A DNA stretch of 64,000 nt from Crocodylus rhombifer (GCA_038503035.1 JAVSML010000977.1:553329-617328); one strand, 5' to 3'; shown: positions 11,251-22,433, counted from the first letter of the stretch. Made by a program: numbers and translations. The notes: a model not told the origin generated them from the letters alone.

Positions 11251-12285
11251 ATGAGCCAGATCCAGTCTTATCTCTGCTGGGTTCTGTGGGGTATGAGTAG
11301 TGAAAAGAAATAGTTACAAACTTATTATCACTAAAATCAGGGGATTCAACTCCAAATTCGTACATACAGCAAAGCAGCAGCATTTTTGCTTAAGAATATT
11401 TTTGTAAGACTTAAGGTATTAGATTGGGCTGGGGATCTATATTTCTCAGTTCCGACATCCTTGGACATGAAATAGAAATGGCTGGAGGGCAAAAATGGCT
11501 TTAATCCATTTTTTAACTCCACATATTTTGGCCTCAGTGTATGTTACATAAATCTTGAGACTGGACAGGTGTTAAAACAATTACAGCGAGGTCTTACCTG
11601 TGCACTGTATATTTTCAAGGGGCTTTTTGTACCATTCCCTGTCAAATTTAATTTAGGTCTAATGTAGAGGTCTAATTTTAACTTAGACCTCTACATTTCA
11701 ATCCCAGTTCTACTAGAAATTGCACCAGAAACTGTTATTCTTTTCAGGTATGCACAATAAGATGATCTGTATCTTTAGCGTGGCACTTGTTTGGCTGGTG
11801 GTTTCTGTGGAACACTCTTGTGGGGGGGGGTTTTCTGCTGCCTGTCTGCTTGATCTGTTGCTTGTCCCAAAAATATGGGAGTACACTGGTTTCATCTGAA
11901 AACTGGACTCTGTCTGAATTTCCTTCATATCTATGATTTAATTTAATTATTTCTAAATGCACATATAATGTGAAATAAATGTATATAGCACACTTAATGT
12001 TCTTTTTACTATTAATGGTGAAAACTATGAAATAATGTGACGATTAGTTAATTTGGAGTTGAAAGGGCAGCACTACACCACAGACAAAAAAAGAATTGTA
12101 ACCAGAGTACACAGGAATATGCAGAGATAGGAAAAAACAAAAGAAGTTTGCCTTGGCTTTTTTATTTTCAAATCATACTCTTGACTTCTACGCATCATGG
12201 AAATATTTTTAACAGTGACCAAAAAGCAGTGCCAATGCAGTGAACTGTGCAGGGAAGATCATTAATGCAGAGATGGAGTAGCAAG
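11251..12285. other. Intergenic sequence with a perfect 15-bp hairpin
   Basis: A+T-rich DNA without coding signal. The one structured item is a perfect inverted repeat at 11661-11697 with 15-bp arms and a 7-nt loop. A poly-G run of ten sits at 11821-11830. Confidence 0.5.
11661..11697. repeat. Perfect 15-bp inverted repeat (hairpin)
   Basis: AATGTAGAGGTCTAA (11661-11675) is followed by the loop TTTTAAC and the exact reverse complement TTAGACCTCTACATT (11683-11697). A and T flanks do not extend the pairing. Its function is unknown. It could be the relic of a short palindromic transposon. Confidence 0.8.
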
Positions 12286-12287
12286 GA

Positions 12288-12608
12288 AGAATCATAGAAA
12301 ATGAGGGCTGGAAAGGACCTCTGGAGGTCATCTAGTCCAACCCCCTGGTCAAAGCACAACCGGCCCCACTTCAATATCATCCCAGCCAAAGCTTTGTCTA
12401 GTCAGGTCTTAAAAACCTCCAAGGATGGAGTCTCCACCACCTCTCTGGGTAACCTGTTCCACCGTTTTACTACCCTTCTAGAGAGATTTTTTTTTCCTAA
12501 TATCCAACCTAAACTTCTCTTACCGCAACTTGAGATTGTTGCTCCTTGTTCTGTCATCTCCACCACTGAGAACAGTTTAACTTCCTCTTGTGAACCCCCC
12601 TTCAAGGG
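12288..12608 (-). mobile_element. CR1 3'-end fragment
   Basis: Reversed CR1 3' region. From the 3' end it reads AATCATAGAAAATGAGGGCT, GGAAAGGACCTCTGGAGGTC, ATCTAGTCCAACCCCCTGGTC. It then continues into the ORF2 C-terminal coding segment, whose - strand translation has VVKRWNRLPREVVETPSLEV, the same block as in the upstream CR1 (ARIWNQLPREVV). It is truncated at its 5' end at about 12608. Confidence 0.9.
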
Positions 12609-12752
12609 AAACAGGACTAAGAAACAGAATACTAAGAAATGAGCATTGGCAGTGGGAATGTGACAAGAAACACTGCTGTTCCCAGATAAGGAGAAGGGGA
12701 GGTCTTCAAAGGTAATGGAGGCCAGCACTAAAAGTTTGAAAGCTGAGGCAAT

Positions 12753-13080
12753 GTTTAAGGCAGTGGTTCTCAACATGTTTAGACTTGGAACACCCCCGGA
12801 CCAGCTTGAGGCATCCCTCAGAAAATGCCAGCACTTGGTTTTCATCTGTTTTGTGACTACAGAAAAATGTGGAGCAATTCTTCTGTTGCAAAGATCTCAG
12901 GAAGCCTACAGCAGAGCAGTGGTGGTGATACCACAGGTTCCTAGCTGAAGTTTCTGGGTTGATCTTGCAAACCCTGTCTGTACGCCAGCACTAATGTGAC
13001 ACAGCATGATGGCACCCTTGAAAGGATCTCTGGGCACCCCAGGGTGCTGTGACCCCCTGGGTGAGAAGCACCAGCGCAAG
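12753..13080. mobile_element. hAT-type MITE abutting the promoter island
   Basis: The body is 12761-13072 (312 bp), beginning CAGTGGTTCTCAAC and ending GTGAGAAGCACCA. The flanks GTTTAAGG (12753-12760) and GCGCAAGG (13073-13080) match at 6 of 8. Internal text (CTTGAAAGGATCTC, GGCACCCCAGGGTGC) matches the 8063 copy. Its right end is about 60 bp from the start of the CpG-rich island, so it fixes an outer limit for the ancestral promoter-proximal sequence. Confidence 0.8.
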
Positions 13081-13475
13081 GGGCCGAGCAAGAGGTGTTG
13101 CTCTATCTGTGCTCGTGCGGATGGGCGAGGAACAGGAGATTTTAAGTAACACCTTTCCCTGGGGGCTTGGCTTCTGAAGAAACCCAGCCTGGCTCTTCCT
13201 TTCTCCCCGCGGCCGGAGGGGATTTTCCGGTGGCGGTTTGGCGGGGGCTCCTCACACCCTCTCCCTCCCCCTGTAGTAACAATGCACGTGTGACCATCGC
13301 CCGACACGATCATGATCAGATTCCGCTCCAGGCAGCAGCTCCGCTGGGAAAAGCAGCCGCACTTTTCCATAAGGCTCTCTTAAGGCGCGGCGGGCGCCCT
13401 CCCACGCTGTCTAGGCGCCCTCCCACGCAGCTCCCGCCTAGGCCGCGGTCTGGCAACCGCGCGATTGTCCCCAAC

Positions 13476-13610
13476 ATGGAGGTGCGGGCGTCGCACGCAA
13501 AATTCCTGCGCACAGGCATAGGCACTGGGAGGGGTAGGGGGAGGGGAAAGGAAAGGGGCGGTGCCACTCGACGTAGCCCTTCTCTACCCACCTGGAGGCC
13601 ACCTCTATGA
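13476..13610 (+). other. Upstream ORF 1 in the GC-rich leader (if transcribed)
   Basis: An ATG at 13476 in context CCAACATGG opens 44 codons to a TGA at 13608-13610. The start context (A at -3, G at +4) is strong. The peptide is arginine- and glycine-rich with no domain. It matters only if transcription starts upstream of 13476. Confidence 0.4.
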
Positions 13611-13831
13611 TCCGGCGGCGTTCGCGGGAGGGCGCGGCACGAGACCCGGCGGCCCAGGGGCGGGGCCAGGCGGCGCCCTGCGGCCGTTGCGCTCAGACAG
13701 GCAGTTCCCTGCTGCTCCCCTTTGTGTCTGGGCCGGGCCCGGAGCGGCCCCGTGAGAGGGGCGACGCCCGCGGCTCCCTCCCCCCGACCCGTTTCCCTCC
13801 CCTGCGGCTTTGGGCGATGCGGCGGGGCTGA
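13607..13831 (+). other. Upstream ORF 2, overlapping the uORF 1 stop
   Basis: The ATG at 13607 shares bases with the uORF 1 stop (ATGA). The frame runs 74 codons to a TGA at 13829-13831. An in-frame ATG sits near 13817. The peptide is basic and low-complexity, as expected from GC-rich leader. Any effect on downstream translation is inference. Confidence 0.4.
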
Positions 13832-13937
13832 GCGGGGGCAGTCGCCGACGGAGGAGGCGGGGCAGGGCCACGGGCCTGGCGCTGCCCGCGACCCGCCGCA
13901 CCGCGCCCGCTCCTTCCCGCGCGGCTGCCGGGCCGCG

Positions 13938-13967
13938 ATGCCGCCGCGGGGCCGGGCCGGCGCCTGA
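13938..13967 (+). other. Upstream ORF 3 (9 codons)
   Basis: ATGCCGCCGCGGGGCC opens a 9-codon frame ended by TGA at 13965-13967, inside a GCC-rich segment of the leader. The start context is GCGATGC (G at -3). Confidence 0.45.
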
Positions 13968-13998
13968 GGGGCCGCGCACGGAGCTCGGGCCGGGGGGG

Positions 13999-14100
13999 AT
14001 GCAGCGCCGACCCCGGACCCTGCAGAGCTGCCGCGGGGGGGGGCGGGGCGCGTCGCAAGGCCGCCAACGGAGCCGCCGCCGCCTCGCGGGCTCGGGCTGA
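13999..14100 (+). other. Upstream ORF 4 (33 codons)
   Basis: The ATG at 13999 follows a G run (GGGGGGATGC). The frame encodes a short arginine-rich peptide ending at TGA 14098-14100. It is non-overlapping with the main start. Confidence 0.45.
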
Positions 14101-14143
14101 CAGGCTGAGGCTCGGGGCTGCGGGAGAAGCCGGCGCTGTAGCC

Positions 14144-14212
14144 ATGCGGGTGGAAGCAGCAAGGCAGGCGGCTCCTGGTGGCTGCCATTTGCCCTGCCAG
14201 CCGGGCGCGTGA
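14144..14212 (+). other. Upstream ORF 5 (22 codons), closest to the main start
   Basis: The ATG at 14144 in context TAGCCATGC opens 22 codons to TGA at 14210-14212, 101 bases before the main ATG. This spacing would allow some reinitiation. It is the most likely of the five to be in every leader form because it is closest to the coding start. Confidence 0.5.
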
Positions 14213-14313
14213 AGCGCCCCCAGCGCTACCCGGAGACGGGGAGGGGATCCTCCGCCAGCTGCATCGATCCGCGTTTTCGTCTTCCTGCGGTGCCTCCTAC
14301 CTCTGCCCCCGGG

Positions 14314-14389
14314 ATGCCGGCCTCACTGCGGCGCCTCTTGCTGCTGCTCTGGCTCTCCAGTGCCACGGCGCTGCTCGGCACTGCGGCTG
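14314..14389 (+). CDS. BMPR2: BMPR2-like exon 1: signal peptide of type II BMP receptor (partial gene)
   Basis: The ATG at 14314 (context CCCGGGATGC, G at -3) begins 25 codons plus one base, ending at the donor CTG|GTAAGT. The peptide has a short N-terminus with two arginines, a leucine-rich core (RRLLLLLWL) and a small-residue end (GTAA): a signal peptide. The coding length of 76 nt in phase 1 equals what I recall for human BMPR2 exon 1. A gap-free comparison with the human signal peptide, also from memory, gives identities at M1, S4, L5, R7, W13, L14, L20, T23, A24 and A25. BMPR2 is the membrane serine/threonine kinase that pairs with type I receptors and signals through SMAD1/5/8. The ligand-binding, membrane and kinase exons are not in this window, as expected from the very long first intron of the gene. 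The alternative is another secreted or membrane protein with a similar leader. Confidence 0.75.
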
Positions 14390-14395
14390 GTAAGT
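14390..14395 (+). promoter_or_regulatory. Splice donor of exon 1
   Basis: GTAAGT follows ...GCGGCTG exactly at the end of the signal-peptide reading frame. Reading through gives an in-frame stop (GGT AAG TAG) almost at once, which supports an exon boundary here. No acceptor with a plausible second coding exon is visible downstream. Confidence 0.8.
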
Positions 14396-17300
14396 AGCCC
14401 CTGGGCGCGGGCAGCTAGAAATTTTGGGATGGGGAAGGGCGTGGGGTTCCCCAGGGGTTCAGTGAGGCAGGGGGCCCTGCTACAGCATCCCCCTGTCCGC
14501 ACCGCATGCTCCCACGCCCTCAAGTGCTCAGCTGCAGACCCCCTTGGCAGAGAAAACAGGCTTCATTGTCTACCTGGACCCACCCCTCAGCTGGGCTTTA
14601 TTTTACCTTGTCTGTTGTTGGCTGAATGGCTTTTTCTTGTCATTGGGGGGGGAGGAAATGCAGGCTTTATATTCTGAAAGCCTCGCCCTTGGTGATGTGT
14701 GACACAGGCTTTTTCTTTTTCTTTTTTCTTATGGTGTGTTCTTATTGCCAGCAGAGCTGTGCGTGCTTGCTGGTGGGATCTTTGGGCACAGCCATTTTTA
14801 ATTTTAATAGCCTTGGTGATTTGAGAGGCATTACATCTATGAGGGCGGGTGCGTTTTTAGGGATGCCTTCTAGTCCACCGTGCATCTTCTCCTGGGTGTT
14901 TGAAACCCAAGTGAAAATTTTCCATTGTTACCTGCGATCACAGGGTGATAAAACAGAAGGCTGGCAAGGAAGCTGCAAGGTGTGTGAATACGGAACATGA
15001 AAGATTTACTTTTTTCTATAGTGAGCGAAATGTCTAATGATTTGAAAGCATCGTTTTCTGTATTTCAAGCAGTTGAATCCTTTTTCATTTTTTCTGAAGC
15101 TAAGGTTGAGAGGAATAGAAAGAAGAGTTTTCTATGTATTTGGAAGAGTAGTTGATATGGCTCTAGCCTCCGTTGGCTTTTGGTCATTGTATCAGCTGAG
15201 AATGGAGGAGCTCTTCTCTGAAGGGTTATTCAGCTTTTATTAAGTACTAACGCATATTCCTCCCGTGTATGCTCTTCAGCAGCTTTGGAAGACTTGTGGG
15301 ACTGCGATATCTGTCCTTCTATTCAAAAACCAGTTTAGAATACCTGATCTTTTCAGCATGATTCTTTAGTCAGCCATGTATCTTAGTCACACTCACAAAC
15401 AATAATTTTTCTTGTGAAAACAGTAAGATTAGGATAGTTTGCACACAACTTTTCACATGAGTAGTTTTAAGTGCTTTTTCCGCCCCCCCAATGTTCAAGC
15501 CAGTCACTCTGTGAATCAGTCACATTTTATCAGTTTCTCCATGGTGGATAGTCTGCGTTCATTTCACTTCTCTTTTTTTAAAAGATCTTTAGGGAACTAG
15601 TGAACTGAATTGATTAATAGGCATCATTTGCCTGGATCAGCATGACCTTTGACTGCATTGATATTATAGAAGGATATATGCAGTGTCTGTGTAGTAATTT
15701 AAGAGGATTTCTTTGAAGAATGGACCTTTGAAGCTCAAAAGCTTTGGTATGAAAATGTATGTATGACCCTAGAATATCACATTATTTAAACTTGTCCCTT
15801 AAACGTGAAAGTTGAAGTGTAGCATTTTCTTTTGTTTAATTAGTAAAACTTCAGCAGGTTGATATTTCTTTGTACTGATGGGCGTGAAGGATTATTGAAG
15901 GAGTGAGCACTGATTTGAGCTAGGTAGGCAATGGGTAGGTACTGTATATAAGCTTACTCAGTCCATTTTGCTAATTGGTCTCGGTTTCCACCCGTTAAGA
16001 ACATTCTTGCTATTTCTAACTTGGGTATGTCTTGTAAAGAAACAGTAGCAAAGCCAGCATTTTTTATCATCTTGTGATATGTATGACTAGGGATTTGCTT
16101 TTTACATTATGAATTTATTAAAAATATGCATCCAACCTGGGCTTTAAATGTTTTGTTCACAATTGATGGTTGCTAATGTTTTTGAGACTGAGCTAAAGTA
16201 ATTATTTGAAAGTTTGATTGTAAGTTTAACTGTGAATATTAAGGAAAAATATTGATACCTGGGAAACCACTCTAAGGTGAAATTCTGCCTGTTCAGGGGA
16301 TAAAAGGGCTCGTTCATGTATGTGAAGTAAAATGGTAATTCACGTATAGGTGCAACATTTTAACCCTGTGCAGTTTGAACTCCTCAATTAACATGCTTCT
16401 GCATCTCGCTTAGGAAAGGATAACTCAATGGCAGGGTAAATTCAGTATCAATAAGCATGAAGTAATTCCCTCTGGAGGGGAAACTTGAATGTATGATTTT
16501 AAGTTAACAGGACTAATGCAGAAAAAATATGTAGGTATCTTTTGTCAAAAAGCAAAGGATGCATGGGGAGTGTAAAGGAAAATATTATAGTGTCATTAAA
16601 ATAAAGGATTCACTTACAATCTGTACAGAATGCAGGAAATATGGTGAATAGGGATTTTCTTTACACTGAACATTTGAAAACCTAATAAGGAACCAGCTTG
16701 AGGCTTAAATTCTTCCTATAGGCTGCCTGGGAAAATTTACCACTTTCCTCAGCAAATTCTTTTCATATCTTAAAAATAAGTGTTTTGGGTATTCTCTTCT
16801 GAAAGTTGTGCATCTCCCTGCCTAAAGAGCAGTGTTACTGTGTAGAAAATGGTCAAGATAAAAGGTTGGCAGGGCCTTTAAAGGTGATGTATGAACGCCA
16901 GAAATTTGAATTTGTGCCACGTTATGCTTCCTCCTTTTGTAAGAAGAAAGCTTAAAATTCTCCTCATGTAACGTTTTTCTTTAGAGGTATCCTGCATGTG
17001 TATTTTATCTTATGTTGGGAGACCTCCTTAGTGACTCATATAGCTGGGGACCTTAATTGAAGAGGAATATTTGTTGAATCTTTGAAGGATTGTGTTAACA
17101 TTTATTTAACAATTTGAATAAATGTAATTTCTCCTCTAATATAATCATGTTTTACTTTCTGGGTATCTGGGATATATAATCCAAAACCTATTTCTTCCTC
17201 ACTTTGTAGACTCTAGCCATGGAGATTCCCATCTCTAATGTAAAAACCCAATTAAGAATAATCCAGAAATAAATACTGAAACCCACCCCCCAAACTAGTG

Positions 17301-19120
17301 CCTTTATAGAGCACATGAAGTTATCCATTGGGCTGTATCTGCATGTTCTTTTCTTCAGCTAGTCAACTTATGAAAGTAGACCACCTTTGGAGTGGCTGGA
17401 GTTTGAAATCTGGTTAAAGACAATTATATTACTTGCTTTAATAAAAAATGAATCATTTGAGGCCATTTTAACTAGTTTGACAGAACAGGATAATGTTTCT
17501 TGAATGTCTCAAGAAACATTATTACAAGTGTGAAAGTCAAGGATTTTTCTGTGTGCTATCTTTCATAGAACCAGTGTGTAGTAGTTGTGAAAGACCTTTT
17601 GGGCATTGAGTGCTTTTCCTTAGGCTGGGAAAGAAACCGACACAGTTTGAGCTAAATAATGGGTAGACCAGTGGCTTGTATATAACTCCACATGTGAATG
17701 AAAAGAGTCATTTCAAGGAGTGAAGGAGGGCTGTAAAGAAGGAGCAAAGGTGAACTTTTGAGAGGTGGCCAAGGATTTCTTTGGCCATTCATTTCAGTTC
17801 TGTTATTGGTGTTTCTGACTTTTACATAGATTTCTGATTCTTTTATATAAAGCGTTTCCTTGATCCTGTCTTTTCTCCAAATGCCTGTTGCTTTGCCAGA
17901 GCTATGCTTGGTGCCCATTGTGCATTTCAGCAATAATCAGAAAATCCAAATCATGCTTGTTAAACAAAAGACACCTATTTAAAAAGGTAGACTTTGTGGG
18001 GCAGAGTTGGTGTACTGTATAAGCGCATAAGCCTTGTCCTTGCATCAGATGAGTCCTTCATTGACTTTTGTTAGGTTACTCTTTTGAATGAACCTACACC
18101 ATCTTTAATGGAGCTTTCTACTCACATGAGGCAGCCAAGGCTTCTATAATCAAGTTGCTAAAACATAGAGCAGAGAAGCCTTAAGCTGGCATGGAAAGGA
18201 TGCTTCTGTTGGAAAGGCAGAGGTCTCTAGAAACCTGCAAGTAATGGTGGGGAATGGAGGAAGGGACGGGGAATCCTGAACCGTCTGCCTGTTCTACTGT
18301 GATGATGGTGGGCAAAACTTATTTCTTCACCTGTTACAAATAAATAAAGGATCTTAGCTGAGTATTCTTTCACTGGAGTTATTCTTGCGTTGGGCATGCA
18401 TGTGTATGCATACTTTTGTATGTCTTATGAAGTGGAGTTTGGTCCTGCGTTAATACTTCTCTAGAAAATATTGTTTGAAGGGATATCATTGGCTTATCTC
18501 TTGTCTGCTTTTTCCTATTTAGTAGTATTTCAGTTAAAAATATTTTTCTAGAATCTTATAAATATACTTAAGTTTCTCTGCATTTGTCAGAACCCTGTGC
18601 AGGCAGTGTCACTGTTTTCCATGATGTGTAAGTTATCTATTACCCTTCTTGGCTTTCACACAGATGAAAGAACACATTAAAATGTAAATATATGACTAAT
18701 TTTTATGTCCTTTCTTTATAGGGAAAGGTAGTATCACTGGAGCTAGTTTGAATTCTTTAGAATTGGCTACATTTAAAGTTGATGGGTCTTGCCAGAAAGG
18801 TGCTAATGCAGTTTCCTTAGCCAGTGCTGACAGGACCTTGTATGAATGATAGTGTAAATCCTGTTGAGAACAAAATGTTTTGCCTTGACTGAAACCAACA
18901 GTAATCCTTTTGGATGCTGGTAGGAATATGAGTGGGGCCTGCATCTGCTAGTAAGTGTTTTATGGCTTTCATGAAATAGCTTGCTTTTTACATTTCTCAC
19001 ATTGGTTTAGTTTAAAAATTCCGCGAAAAGAAATAGCAACTACTTCATTTGTTAAAATAATTAAACAAAATATTTTTGAATACATTGGTCTGTTTGCATT
19101 TGGAACACAGGAATTTACAG
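14396..19120 (+). other. Start of the long intron 1, mostly plain A+T-rich sequence
   Basis: About 4.7 kb of intronic DNA with little recognisable repeat. G+C falls quickly after 14.6 kb. Open frames are short and carry no motif. A perfect hairpin lies at 17491-17521. This stretch is the best candidate within the window for old single-copy intronic sequence and possibly for regulatory elements, though conservation cannot be judged from one genome. Confidence 0.6.
17491..17521. repeat. Perfect 13-bp inverted repeat (hairpin)
   Basis: TAATGTTTCTTGA (17491-17503), loop ATGTC, then the exact reverse complement TCAAGAAACATTA (17509-17521). It is short for a miRNA precursor and has no matching flanking stem. 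It may be a chance or relic palindrome. Confidence 0.75.
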
Positions 19121-19124
19121 AAAT

Positions 19125-19495
19125 GTAGAGCAGGAATGCACCTGAAGAGGTCACCTGTGCTAGTCATCTGATCTGAGGGATAAGTAAAGCTAGACAACCT
19201 CTGAAAGATGTTTGCTTAACAACCTGTTCTTAAAAACCTTCCTCGAAGGGGGTTTCGCAGCCTCCCTATCTAGCTTATTCATGTGCTTAGCTATTTTTAC
19301 AATAAGAGAGTTTTTTTTTTAATATCTGTCTTAAATCTTTGCTATAAAGTAAGGCAATTACAATTTGTCTTGCCCTCAGTGGATGTGGATCTCTATTCTT
19401 TTCATACTGTCTTTTAACATATTGGAAATCTGTTAAGTCCCTCTTTTATCTTTTCTTTTCTAAATGAACATAATTCTTTCAATCTGTACTTGGGT
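19125..19495 (-). mobile_element. Old CR1-type LINE 3' fragment
   Basis: The + strand shows the reversed CR1 layout: AGAGGTCACCTGTGCTAGTC, then CAACCTGTTCTTAAAAACCT, then CTTAAATCTTTGCTATAAAG, and ends near TTCTTTCAATCTG. The order and spacing match the fragments at 12288 and 42551, but divergence is higher, so it is an older subfamily. Confidence 0.65.
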
Positions 19496-21930
19496 CATAT
19501 TTTCTTTCTGTCTCATCATTCTTATTTTCTGTGCTCCTGCACAGGACTGCTTGAGAGCAGTGTATACTCTCGTGTCCAAATGAACATTGTTTCATGATAT
19601 TGGAGTCCATGAAACACTCCTGGAGGTCCTTGATCACCTCTCCAGCTAAGCAGAGGGAGCACTCAACAGTTCCTTTGCCAAAAGCCATAGGAGCGTAGCC
19701 AGGTATGAATGGATCAGAGTGGAGGTGGCAGATCAGTCGTAGCCATTACTGGCATCAGTACTGGGTGAAGGCCAAGGTCTTTAAGTCTCAGTATGAGAGG
19801 ACCTGGGTTGCCAACCAGGTTGCGTGCACCTGGTGGACAACATGTATTTTTCTTTGAAGAACTATTGTATGGCCTCACTTGGGCTGATTCTATAGAACAC
19901 TGCTTTGTCACTGATCAGAGGCTTACCCAGAGTTACTTGATGACAGTGTTGTTGAGAAGAAGGAAGGGTCCCTGCTGTAGTTTCAGTCCCCCACAGCAGG
20001 GGATACATCAGCAGGTGGGACCAGACAACTCCAGCAACATAGAGAAAGGTAAGGATCAAGTGACTGTCTGTTTTGCATTGTCTCATTTTCCAGCCTAGAG
20101 TCAACTAGAGAGAATTCCCACATGACCAAGCACTCTTGACTTGATGAATAACTGTTCTCTGAAACTGAAGACCTGATAAAGTGACATCCAGACAGCCTAC
20201 TCTCAGCTGTCATTAGATTCCCTATTCCAATGAGGGCGTTTTGGTAGCAGTGCCGTATTGACAGCGGGCAGGGGGCACTGGCTGGGCCCTCCATGGGGAA
20301 CTTGGTCCCCGGCGCTACTTCAAGTTTTAACTGGCCACAGATGGGGGGGTGGGAGTGTGTGTGTGTGCAAATGCAAGCATTGGGCCCTGGGTGCAGGAGA
20401 CTCGCTGTATGCTACTGATTGGCAGTTCAAGGAACTGATGTGCATCTCCTTTTGCTCCTCCCCCATTGCTTATACAGACATTTGGGGAGTGGTGGGTAGG
20501 GTGGCAGTTTCCTACAGTACCCCATGCAATGCCTTCCCCCTGTTTGCCCTGTACCCCCCTGCCCAGCTCCAGTAAAGTTTGCTTGCAAGTAAAGACGGAG
20601 GCAACTGTTTTCTGATTGGGTACCTGAGGAGGGAAAAAAACATGTCACCTCCTGAAAATGAGAGGGACCACATAAAGACAGTGAAGAGCAAATGTTTTCT
20701 TTCTCTTTGCAGCCACAGTTTCCCTTGCCACAACAACTGAACAGTACTGCTGGAAACATGCAGTGCTATCTTATTCAGCACATAAAACACACAGTTGGGC
20801 ATCCAAGGAATATTACTATCACAGGATTCAATCTTACCATAGCAGGAAGGTAGAACAGCAGGTTATAGTAGTGGGGAAGGAGATCTTCCCCCCTACCTCC
20901 CTGCTCACAACTCTCTGAAGTGGAGTACGGTGGTAACTTAGGGTGTTCTGAGCAGTTGTGAGGTCTTACAAGTGCTATGACATAAAGGTTCTCCTCAAAA
21001 ACCTCATATCATCCACTTCAAAACCCCACGTCATCAAGGGGACAAGTCTTTGAGTTCCTGGAGGCATTGTGGAGCTTCTCTGACCATCCAGTAGTCATAT
21101 GTGTGAATTTCTTCCCAGTGGTCCACAGTGCCCTGCTGCAGGTATCCCTGGCTGTTTGTGTGCTCCGAGCTGTATGTGTACATGTACCTGTCCCTGGTGC
21201 ATTTCAGAAACTGCACATGGACACATCTAATGATGTCTTCTCATGGTTTGGAGAGTCAAAGGAGGCTATTATGGATTGCTAATCTTCAAATGATTGCTGC
21301 CACCTGCTGATTCACATTCAGCAGCGTTCTAATAGGTGCTCAGGTGGTCAGTTCTGACTGTCTTTTGTCATCCTGCTTATCCTGAAGTTCTGATGCCACT
21401 CATCTTATATCCTCAGTGCAATCAACTATTTGTCTTCATTTGTCTTTGTGATTTAGAAGCAGCAGTAGATAGTCTGCAGAACTCACAGAAGGTTGTCCTT
21501 TTGGACATTTTTTTAATTTCTTCCTCTGGCATTTTATTATTGTACCCAGCTCAGCACACGGTTCTAGGAAGTACCTTTTCCATGTCAGAGCCCATTGAAC
21601 TCTGAGATGTCATGCTTTGTCAAAGCAGCTGGTGAAGATGCTCAGTGGCAGGCATGGTCAGGTGCTAGAGGACTCTGCCTTGACGCTGATAGTGCCAGCA
21701 CTTGACAGCACTGCTTACTCAATGCTGCCTACAAGGTCAAAAGGTGAAAGATATCCATTCTTTTCTGCCTCTGGAATGAAATCAAACCGAATCTGACCAG
21801 TCTTCCTGACATGCTCTACATTCCCAGAAGTGCCAAAAAAGTTTTGGAAACCTGAGGAACAAATTTGAATCATGGCTGAAAAGGCTGTGGGGATTCGTGG
21901 TCTCCAGTTATCTAGTGGTTAAGCAGTGTT
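19496..21930. other. Intron sequence, unassigned moderately GC-rich block
   Basis: Mixed sequence with several open frames of 60-110 codons that overlap on both strands and lack motifs. GGAGCGTAGCCAGGTATG near 19690 and GCAGTGCCGTATTGACAGC near 20247 look like ends of DNA transposons with a (G)CGTAGC/TGCCG motif, but partners were not found. A short GT run sits at 20348-20365. I cannot name the rest. Confidence 0.4.
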
Positions 21931-21940
21931 GTTCCTGTAC

Positions 21941-22221
21941 CAGGGGTCAGCAACCACTGGCACATGTGCCGAGCATGGCATGCAAGACCATTTTGCTTGG
22001 CACACCACCGACAGCCTGAACTCTAAGCAGCTGCTGCCAGCCACAGAACCCAGGCTGCTCCCAGCAGGTGGCTGGGAGGCGGCAAGCCCTGCTGCATGCA
22101 GACCAGGCTCCATGGGCTGGCTGCTGCCGGGAGGCTGCAAACAGCTGCTCCAGGGTCCGGCACTTCCAAGGTAGACTTTGTTTTTTTCTACACTCTGGCC
22201 AAAAAATATTGCCTACCCCTA
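21941..22221. mobile_element. hAT-type element, CAGGGGTCAGCAACC family
   Basis: The left end is CAGGGGTCAGCAACCACTGG and the right end is AATATTGCCTACCCCTA, an imperfect inverted repeat. The interior carries CATGTGCCGAGCATGGCA and CACTCTGGCCAAAAAATATT, as in the 6115 element (CACTCTGCCCAAAAATATT). The target duplication is not convincing. It is non-coding. Confidence 0.7.
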
Positions 22222-22433
22222 CATCTAGTCTCTTAAAAAAAAAAAAAAATAGAGGTTTCAGTGAAAGAGGACTGTATGTCTGTCTGCTTCTATTACCATA
22301 CATCTTAAAAGCACTTTAAAGCCCACATTCTTTTGACATACTTTAAGTGTACACTGCCTATACCCTAAATTTAAGTGTCTTACATTTTGTATTCCTTTCA
22401 ATAATTTATAGTTTATTTTATGTTTCTTAACTC

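Larger units (their letters stand above)
13130..14420. promoter_or_regulatory. CpG island and presumed promoter/5' leader of the BMPR2-like gene
   Basis: A sharp change to GC- and CpG-rich sequence runs through the first coding exon and ends soon after its donor. There is no TATA box at an obvious position. GC boxes (GGGGCGG types) occur near 13555, 13657-13666, 13855-13863 and 14039-14048. An E-box CACGTG lies at 13285-13290. This pattern fits a broad housekeeping-type promoter. The transcription start cannot be placed from sequence. If the leader is about as long as I recall for human BMPR2 (up to about 1.1 kb), it would begin near 13.2 kb. Confidence 0.8.

Noticed and set aside
13316..14188. 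290-codon antisense frame (and 185- and 150-codon partners) in the CpG island
   Set aside because: Long frames on several phases at once follow from lack of A+T-rich stop codons in GC-rich DNA. There is no domain, and the sequence is proline/arginine/alanine low-complexity.
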